Below, one piece after another: positions 5,596 through 10,342 of a stretch of DNA of 10,342 bases (its first letter is position 1; each line of letters opens with the position of its first letter). The notes under the pieces are model-generated. The model saw only the letters and a list, made by a program, of their open reading frames with translations. It was not told the DNA's origin and made no database searches. Origin of the DNA: Chloroflexota bacterium. Lineage in GTDB: Bacteria > Cyanobacteriota > Vampirovibrionia > Obscuribacterales > Obscuribacteraceae. The position numbers and the translations under genes were made by a program. Location: the NCBI GenBank assembly GCA_005240105.1, contig SBAT01000062.1, positions 1 to 10,342 of the forward strand, given 5' to 3'.

Positions 5596-7653
5596 TTATT
5601 CTGACAGCAAATTCTTAAATGCAGCTTCGTCTATTACAGTTATACCCAATTCCTGGGCGCGCGCCAATTTTGAGCCTGGGTTAGCCCCGACAAGCACATA
5701 ATTAGTCTTTTTCGAGACCGAGGAAGAGGTTTTTCCGCCATTTATCTTAATTAAACGCTCAATTCCATCCCGGTCCTGAGACAGCGTGCCGGTAATGACA
5801 AAAATTTGCCCCGCGAGCCTGTTGCTTAATTTTTGCCTCTCCGAAGCAACTCCCTCCATCTTTACACCGGCAGCCTTGAGTCGCTTTATTAAATTCCGAC
5901 TGCTCTCCTGAGCAAAGTAGTTGACGATGGACTCTCCAATTTTTTGCCCAATACCCTCAGTTTCGGCTAACTCTTCTACAGTCGCCTTCATCAGCTCGTC
6001 TATGGAGACAAATCTTTCAGCTAATAACTCAGCCACCGAAGAACCCACATGCGGAATTCCCAGTGAGTAAACAAAACTGGCAAAAGGCCTGTTCTTTGAA
6101 CTCTCAATATTGGCTAGAACGGTTAAGACATTTTTCTTTACCGCACCTTCCTTGGTAAGCATTGACTCCACTATCGAGAGTTTCTTCTCAGTCAGGTTAT
6201 AAAGATCTGCTGGATCAGCAATTGATTCCGCATCCAGCAATTGCTCAACCAGAGCTTCACCCATTCCTTCAATATCCATGGCATCACGACTGACGAAGTG
6301 CTCAATCCGACGCCTACGCTGAGCAGGACAGCCAAATGCATTTGGACAGCGGATAACCACTTCGCCTTCCGTCTTCACAAGTTTGGCCTGACAGACAGGG
6401 CATTTAGTAGGATAGACAACAACTTCCGCCGCCTTGGGCCTTTTGTTCAAGCGTACGGAAATGATTTCCGGAATAATGTCACCGGCCTTGCGCACCACAA
6501 TGGTGTCACCAACACGCACATCAAGACGTTTGATTTGATCTTGGTTGTGCAAGGATGCACGCTTAACAGTCGTCCCGGCCAAGTGCACGGGTTTCAGATT
6601 GGCCACAGGAGTAACAGCACCAGTACGGCCAACCTCGTAGGAAATCTCTTCAATAACAGTATCAGCTTCTTCCGGAGGGTACTTGAAAGCAACCGCCCAG
6701 CGGGGACTATGCGCAGTGGCGCCTAACTGGTTCCACAAGCGCCGGTCATCGAGTTTTACAACCACACCATCCGTTTGGTAGTCGAGCTGATGCCGCCTGT
6801 CATGCCAATATTGACAAAACTCTTTGACAGCGGCAATGCCCTTCACTCTTTTTCGATTTTTGTTAACCGGCAGTCCATATGAGGCAAGCATCTCCATTGA
6901 CTCTTCATGGCTTGCCGGTTCTTTTAAGGTCTTGTCCGTCACATAGGCAAAATATGTCCACAAAGAGAGCTTGCGTTTGGCTGTCACGCGAGGATTTTTC
7001 TGGCGCAAGGAGCCGGCTGCAGCGTTTCTGGGATTAGCAAATGTTGCATCTCCTCCCTCTTCCAGCTGCTTGTTCAAACTGGCAAAGCCGGAAACCGGCA
7101 TATAAACTTCGCCACGAACTTCCAACATCTCCGGAATCGGATAGTCCTTAGTTGCCTTCAGTTCTTGCGGCAGATCAGCAATGGTTTTCAGGTTTAGTGA
7201 AACATCTTCGCCTACTTCCCCATTGCCTCTGGTGGACCCTTCGATAAATTTGCCTTTCTTATAAGTCAAAGCAATAGAAAGTCCATCAATTTTTAGTTCG
7301 CAAACATAGCTCAACTTATCCGCTTGCGTAGCATCCAGATCCAAACCACGCATAATGCGCTCTTGCCATTTATCCAGCTCTTCAAAGGACATGGCATTAG
7401 CCAGGCTCATCATAGGCACGCGATGACGCACCGCACCAAATTCCGTGCTGGGCAACCCACTCACCTTTTGCGTCGGACTGTCCGAGGTTAGAAGTTCGGG
7501 AAATTTCTCTTCGAGGATTTGCAACTCTCTATAGAGTTGATCAAATTGCGCATCACTTACTTCCGGTCGATCAAGCACGTAATAACAAAAGTTATAGTGC
7601 TCTATCTGACGCTTTAGTTCATCAATGCGTTCGCGTGCCTGATTGAGGTTCAT
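5596..7653 (-). CDS. ligA: NAD-dependent DNA ligase LigA
   Basis: Seals nicks in DNA during replication and repair, using NAD+ to adenylate its active-site lysine. At 685 residues it has normal bacterial LigA length with every domain in order: the NAD-binding Ia domain (about 1-70), the adenylation domain with CELKIDGL (catalytic Lys121), TRGNGEVGEDV (141-151) and LEVRGEVYMP (177-186), and HSPRWAVAFKYP (315-326). The OB fold follows, then the four-Cys zinc finger (C418, C421, C436, C442), helix-hairpin-helix repeats (about 450-590) and a C-terminal BRCT domain (about 612-685, GQIFVITGTL...GGKTSSSVSKKTNYVLVG). The ATG start lies 10 nt after the thiolase stop and lacks a clear Shine-Dalgarno, so it probably relies on coupling. 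Essential in most bacteria; intact here. Its place between a thiolase and a membrane/TPR pair is unusual and looks like co-transcription by convenience. Confidence 0.97.
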   Translation of the reverse strand: MNLNQARERIDELKRQIEHYNFCYYVLDRPEVSDAQFDQLYRELQILEEKFPELLTSDSPTQKVSGLPSTEFGAVRHRVPMMSLANAMSFEELDKWQERIMRGLDLDATQADKLSYVCELKIDGLSIALTYKKGKFIEGSTRGNGEVGEDVSLNLKTIADLPQELKATKDYPIPEMLEVRGEVYMPVSGFASLNKQLEEGGDATFANPRNAAAGSLRQKNPRVTAKRKLSLWTYFAYVTDKTLKEPASHEESMEMLASYGLPVNKNRKRVKGIAAVKEFCQYWHDRRHQLDYQTDGVVVKLDDRRLWNQLGATAHSPRWAVAFKYPPEEADTVIEEISYEVGRTGAVTPVANLKPVHLAGTTVKRASLHNQDQIKRLDVRVGDTIVVRKAGDIIPEIISVRLNKRPKAAEVVVYPTKCPVCQAKLVKTEGEVVIRCPNAFGCPAQRRRRIEHFVSRDAMDIEGMGEALVEQLLDAESIADPADLYNLTEKKLSIVESMLTKEGAVKKNVLTVLANIESSKNRPFASFVYSLGIPHVGSSVAELLAERFVSIDELMKATVEELAETEGIGQKIGESIVNYFAQESSRNLIKRLKAAGVKMEGVASERQKLSNRLAGQIFVITGTLSQDRDGIERLIKINGGKTSSSVSKKTNYVLVGANPGSKLARAQELGITVIDEAAFKNLLSE

Positions 7654-7663
7654 TTTAGAAGTT

Positions 7664-8860
7664 CTAGTTAAGACCTTCCCTGGAAAGAATTACGCAGTCT
7701 CCCTGGGCTGTTCCCGAGCAGATTGCCGCTGCTCCCAACTTGGAACCACGACGCTCCATTTCACGCGCCAGAGTCAAGAGGATTCTAGCACCGGATGCGC
7801 CAATTGGATGGCCAAGGGCAATTGCACCACCATTGACATTGACCTTCTCGGCATCAATACCAAGCATCTGCATGGATGTTAATGCCACAGAAGCAAAGGC
7901 TTCATTGATTTCAATCAAGTCTAGATCAGATGCCTTGAGCTTAGCCTTGTCCAGTGCTTTCTTCATCGAAAGCGCAGGCACCGTGGCTAAATAAGGAACA
8001 TCCTGCCCAATTGATGCGTGACTGACAATCTTGGCTATTGGTTTCAGCCCTAATTCCTTCGCCTTATCGTGGCTCATGATCAAAAGAACAGCTGCACCAT
8101 CATTGATCCCAGGAGCATTGCCGGCTGTCACCGTACCATTCTGCGAAAAGACGGGCTTCAACTTGGCCAAAGCATCAATTGTCGTATCCGCACGCGGACC
8201 TTCGTCATTGTCAACTTGCTTCATCTGACCCTTGCCGGCAGGCACGGACACTGGCAAAATCTCTTTGGCAAAAACGCCTCCCTCGATGGCTTTCGTGGCC
8301 CGTTGATGACTGCGCAAAGCCCATTCATCTTGAGCCTGCCGCGACACCTTCAATTCATCGGCAACATTAGCACCATGCACTGCCATATGGACGGAAGCTA
8401 CAGGACACTCAAGGCCGTCAGCAAGCATGGCGTCCTTAAAATTGACATGACCCATGCGCTTGCCAAATCGTGCGGCATTAGCTTCTACCAAATAAGGAGC
8501 CTGACTCATCGACTCCATGCCACCAGCAACAATAATGTCACCGTCTCCGGCCCGAATGCGCAAATCACCAATAGTGACAGCACGCATACCTGAAGCGCAC
8601 ACTTTGTTGACCGTTGTCGACTCGCAAGTATTCGGCAATCCAGCTTTTAATAGTGCTTGCCTGGAGGGAATTTGACCACAACCAGCTTGCACAACCTGAC
8701 CAAGGATGACTTCGTCGACTTGCTCGCCTTTAATTTTGTTGCGCTCTAAAATAGCTTTGATCAGTGGATGCGCCAGATCTACAGCCGATACCGAACTCAA
8801 GGCACCACCTAGCTTTCCAAACGGTGTGCGCAGACCATCGACAATTACCGTCTCAACCAT
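7664..8860 (-). CDS. Acetyl-CoA C-acetyltransferase (thiolase)
   Basis: A 398-residue thiolase, a normal length for the family. It condenses two acetyl-CoA to acetoacetyl-CoA or cleaves 3-ketoacyl-CoA in the reverse direction. Catalytic residues are present: nucleophile Cys88 in NKVCASGMRAV, NEAF (319-322), His351 in GGAIALGHPIGASGAR, and the second Cys381 in ICSGTAQGD, where many relatives have CxGGGxG. The segment HMAVHGANVADE replaces the more usual MGxTAENVA, which points to a subgroup away from the PhaA/AtoB type. The start ATG has GAGG (8872-8869) with 8-nt spacing. It is first in a leftward run with ligA. The PaaG-like enzyme about 7 kb away could share a beta-oxidation pathway, but the genes are not linked. 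Direction in vivo and chain-length preference cannot be read from the sequence, so no symbol is given. Confidence 0.93.
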   Translation of the reverse strand: MVETVIVDGLRTPFGKLGGALSSVSAVDLAHPLIKAILERNKIKGEQVDEVILGQVVQAGCGQIPSRQALLKAGLPNTCESTTVNKVCASGMRAVTIGDLRIRAGDGDIIVAGGMESMSQAPYLVEANAARFGKRMGHVNFKDAMLADGLECPVASVHMAVHGANVADELKVSRQAQDEWALRSHQRATKAIEGGVFAKEILPVSVPAGKGQMKQVDNDEGPRADTTIDALAKLKPVFSQNGTVTAGNAPGINDGAAVLLIMSHDKAKELGLKPIAKIVSHASIGQDVPYLATVPALSMKKALDKAKLKASDLDLIEINEAFASVALTSMQMLGIDAEKVNVNGGAIALGHPIGASGARILLTLAREMERRGSKLGAAAICSGTAQGDCVILSREGLN

Positions 8861-8890
8861 TACTCAAACCTCAATGCCAAATACCTACGC

Positions 8891-8905
8891 CTTGTTGCCA
8901 ACAAG
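8891..8905. promoter_or_regulatory. Perfect dyad upstream of the thiolase gene, candidate operator
   Basis: CTTGTTGCCAACAAG is a perfect inverted repeat of 7-bp arms around one central base, centred about 38 nt upstream of the thiolase start codon in the divergent region. The 1-nt centre suits a dimeric repressor site better than an RNA hairpin. No regulator gene is adjacent. A convincing -10/-35 pair for the thiolase run was not found, so its position relative to the promoter is unknown. Confidence 0.3.
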
Positions 8906-9014
8906 CAACAGGCCCGAAAAACAACATCATTTATCCTACCGCCATTAGGATTTTCCTGCTTTACCTAAGGTTTTCTTTCCTTCTCATTTAATTTCTTTTA
9001 TTTAGTCCTTGATT

Positions 9015-9020
9015 TATGAT
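9015..9020 (+). promoter_or_regulatory. Candidate -10 element for the RDD gene
   Basis: TATGAT matches the sigma-70 -10 consensus at five of six positions and lies 41 nt before the chosen start. No good -35 hexamer is seen at 16-18 bp spacing; instead the upstream stretch at about 8969-9008 is a T/C-rich tract on the plus strand. The rest of the 201-nt divergent region (8861-9061) holds the thiolase ribosome binding site and the dyad at 8891-8905, and no ORF. Confidence 0.35.
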
Positions 9021-9049
9021 AGTCAGTAGGACGAGCGTCATTGGCAAGC

Positions 9050-9054
9050 AAGGA
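9050..9054 (+). promoter_or_regulatory. Shine-Dalgarno AAGGA that sets the RDD gene start
   Basis: AAGGA lies 7 nt before ATG 9062. The longest reading would start at TTG 9041, which encloses this site and has no ribosome binding site of its own, so ATG 9062 is preferred. Confidence 0.65.
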
Positions 9055-9061
9055 TACCGGA

Positions 9062-9622
9062 ATGAATTCATCATTTCCTCAGGGCAATGAGCCCACGCCT
9101 CAAGCGAATGTCGCGCCACAGATTGACACGGGCAGACGCGTAGTAGCTTTGGTTATCGACATTGCTGCCAGCTACCTTTTGGGTATCGTGCTCTCCCTGG
9201 TCCCATTTATCAGTCAGTTTCTGCCGGCCCAGGCAGTAATGATTATCTTCTTGCTGGTACGCGATTCTTTGTTTGAAGGACGGGGAGTCGGCAAAAACCT
9301 GATGGGACTGCGCGTTATCGATGCCGCTTCGGGTAGAAGCCCGACAATCATGCAATCAGTGCAAAGAAACATCATCTTTTTTGCGCCCTATGTTGTCCTA
9401 TACATGATGGGCATAGTATTGCGCTTTGTACCCCTCCCCTGGCTCAATGAAAAAATCTTAGATCTAGTCAACCTGGTAGGCATGGCTTACGTAGCCATTG
9501 TTATTCCAATTGAGGGCTGGCGTGTCTGGCACAGCGAAGACGGACAGAGAATAGGCGATGAAATGGCCGGCACGAAATTGGTCGAATCCAATATGGATTT
9601 TTCCAATGCCATGCCCCGCTAA
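9062..9622 (+). CDS. RDD-family integral membrane protein
   Basis: A 186-residue protein. A polar, Pro/Gln-rich cytoplasmic-type N-terminus (1-22) precedes a full RDD domain: GRRVVALVIDI (Arg26, Asp33), VRDSLFEGRGVGKNLMGLRV (Asp68; the usual E-G...G-GK-LxGLRV block), GRSPTIMQSVQRN (91-103), and a closing DGQRIGDEMAGTKLV (160-174). Membrane helices are predicted at about 27-50, 55-67, 103-124 and 136-151. The family's defining Arg and two Asp are all present and the length is typical. RDD proteins are widespread; some have been linked to ion or solute transport, but most have no assigned substrate. The gene is divergent from the thiolase run and appears monocistronic, with a 197-nt gap before the next gene. 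The family is confidently assigned, the function is not. Confidence 0.88.
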   Translation: MNSSFPQGNEPTPQANVAPQIDTGRRVVALVIDIAASYLLGIVLSLVPFISQFLPAQAVMIIFLLVRDSLFEGRGVGKNLMGLRVIDAASGRSPTIMQSVQRNIIFFAPYVVLYMMGIVLRFVPLPWLNEKILDLVNLVGMAYVAIVIPIEGWRVWHSEDGQRIGDEMAGTKLVESNMDFSNAMPR

Positions 9623-9633
9623 AACATTTCTAA

Positions 9634-9728
9634 CGCTCCGGCTCGCAGGACCTCGCCTTCGCTAGGCCATCCGGCTTTCCACGCTCTCGCGCCGCATTGC
9701 TCTATCGCAATGCTCTGCTCCGCTGGGG
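9634..9728. repeat. GC-rich intergenic patch with hairpin, candidate dispersed repeat
   Basis: In the 197-nt gap between the RDD gene and the next ORF, a 95-nt stretch is about two-thirds G+C by hand count, well above its flanks. It contains GCATTGC (9694-9700) and GCAATGC (9707-9713), a perfect 7-bp inverted repeat around TCTATC, and two copies of GCTCCG near its ends. No T run follows the hairpin, so it does not look like a standard terminator, and no long reading frame stands out. The composition suggests an intergenic repeat family, but only one copy is in the window, so this is an inference. Confidence 0.35.
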
Positions 9729-9773
9729 TTCGTGAACAGTGCGAAAGGACAACACTTCCGTTGATAAACAACT

Positions 9774-9804
9774 TTGCAACTGCCAGACAAGGTCCATCTA
9801 TGCT
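9774..9804 (+). promoter_or_regulatory. Weak candidate promoter for the Rossmann-like gene
   Basis: TTGCAA (9774-9779) and TATGCT (9799-9804) resemble -35 and -10 elements, with a long 19-bp spacer. If used, transcription would start about ten bases before ATG 9820, which would fit the absence of a Shine-Dalgarno there. TTGATA at 9761 is a better -35 but has no -10 partner. Confidence 0.25.
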
Positions 9805-9819
9805 ATCTTAGTTTCCCTT

Positions 9820-10342
9820 ATGAGCATGAGCAAAACCGCTTTCGTCTGGGGCCCAATATCCAGCTTTTCTGGACCGCTAATCTCCTTGTTGCTGAACAAG
9901 GGCTGGCATGTGCATGTTGCTTGCAAATCGGCCTTTAACCTTTTGGGAATGTCGCCCCTGGACCTGCCATCTGCTGCCCAGTCTGCTCTTGAGAAATCGC
10001 TAGGCGGCCACGAACAGTTCCGTACTTTTTCTGAACGCCTGCGCTTTTTCCCACCGGGCGAAGTAGATAAAAACACAGACTATGATGCGCTGATCTTTTG
10101 CCCATTGCCGGCCAATTTTGACGAAGCAAGAGCACCACGCGCACCATGGGCCGCTGGTGAATTAGGAACCATTTCAAAACTCTTACGCGGCGTGCCGACT
10201 TTTCTTGTCTCCTCCATTTGGGGTGGTGTGCAAAATGACTACGTGGTGCCGGAAGAAATTGAATTCAGTCGCCGCAAGCCACAAAGCCAATGGGAAAATG
10301 TTTGCCAGCAGTACGAAATTCGCTTACTGCACGAAATAGGTG
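9820..10342 (+). CDS. Rossmann-fold (SDR/epimerase-like) protein, 3'-truncated
   Basis: The frame stays open from ATG 9820 to the right edge, giving 174 codons without a stop. The start TAFVWGPISSFSGPLISLLL followed by NKGWHVHVAC is a beta-alpha-beta unit like the nucleotide-binding start of extended short-chain dehydrogenase/epimerase proteins. Later strands fit too: YDALIFCP (88-95) and VPTFLVSSIWGG (125-136), where SDR enzymes have the SS(S/A)xxxYG strand. The glycine motif is degenerate, G11 and G18 without the middle Gly, and no YxxxK is seen in the visible part, so cofactor use and catalysis are uncertain. ATG 9826 is an equally good start; neither has a Shine-Dalgarno. It may be a non-canonical SDR or an enzyme-derived binding protein. 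Coding is well supported by the long open frame and sensible protein composition; the family call is tentative. Confidence 0.6.
   Translation, partial: MSMSKTAFVWGPISSFSGPLISLLLNKGWHVHVACKSAFNLLGMSPLDLPSAAQSALEKSLGGHEQFRTFSERLRFFPPGEVDKNTDYDALIFCPLPANFDEARAPRAPWAAGELGTISKLLRGVPTFLVSSIWGGVQNDYVVPEEIEFSRRKPQSQWENVCQQYEIRLLHEIG

Noticed and set aside
6241..6726. 161-codon plus-strand ORF antisense to ligA
   Set aside because: It lies wholly inside ligA, whose domains and motifs are continuous across it; its translation has no recognisable pattern.
8069..8593. 174-codon plus-strand ORF antisense to the thiolase gene
   Set aside because: It covers conserved thiolase coding sequence, including the region near Cys88; it is a shadow frame.
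649..10111. TTGCCGG occurs about eight times on the plus strand against about three of its complement
   Set aside because: Counts are tiny and most copies sit at common Leu/Ile-Ala-Gly or Pro-Ala codon pairs; codon use explains them as well as any Chi-like or uptake signal.
9798..10177. Two overlapping minus-strand ORFs near the right edge
   Set aside because: The plus-strand frame from 9820 is open for 174 codons to the edge and gives a Rossmann-like protein; the minus-strand frames give none.
1..10342. Defence, toxin-antitoxin, CRISPR, prophage or integrated-element features
   Set aside because: No repeats with regular spacing, no integrase, transposase, nuclease or antitoxin-type genes, and no tRNA were seen; the genes are housekeeping, acyl-CoA or envelope types.

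Overview
The window is bacterial chromosome of moderate G+C. It is densely coded and shows no phage, IS, CRISPR, tRNA or rRNA signature. NAD-dependent DNA ligase, Sec-type signal peptides, TPR proteins and TadE/TadG-like pilus proteins mark a bacterium with an elaborate envelope. The mix recalls Melainabacteria/Vampirovibrionia (Obscuribacterales-like), but no marker here settles that, so the taxonomic guess is low confidence.

Layout, left to right. (1) Positions 1-728 (+) hold the 3' part of a PaaG-like enoyl-CoA hydratase/isomerase, closed by a hairpin at 758-782. (2) Positions 862-4284 (+) hold a four-gene set with gaps of 15-27 nt: an exported TPR protein, a TadE-like pseudopilin, a TadG-like anchored VWA protein, and a second TadE/TadF-like pseudopilin. 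It looks like the minor-subunit part of a Tad (Flp) pilus or a related surface structure; no ATPase, secretin, Flp pilin or prepilin peptidase gene is present in the window. (3) Positions 8860-4281 (-) hold a tight run read leftwards: acetyl-CoA acetyltransferase (thiolase), ligA, a two-helix small membrane protein and a second exported TPR protein. The last gene meets the Tad-like set tail to tail, with stop codons overlapping at 4281-4284. (4) Positions 8861-9061 form a divergent promoter region. (5) Positions 9062-9622 (+) encode an RDD-family membrane protein. (6) Positions 9623-9819 are non-coding, with a GC-rich patch and a hairpin. (7) Positions 9820-10342 (+) start a Rossmann-like (SDR/epimerase-like) protein that stays open to the right edge.

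The strongest biological story is the Tad-like set. One pseudopilin keeps a G|xxxxE prepilin-peptidase-type motif, the other has Asp in place of Glu, and the VWA protein has an intact metal site but about 170 residues inserted directly after the first metal-binding strand. The two acyl-CoA enzymes fit beta-oxidation or aromatic-acid catabolism but are about 7 kb apart and in opposite orientation, so nothing here ties them into one pathway. Several start codons were moved from the longest ORF to the codon with the better ribosome binding site or signal peptide; each case is explained in its entry.
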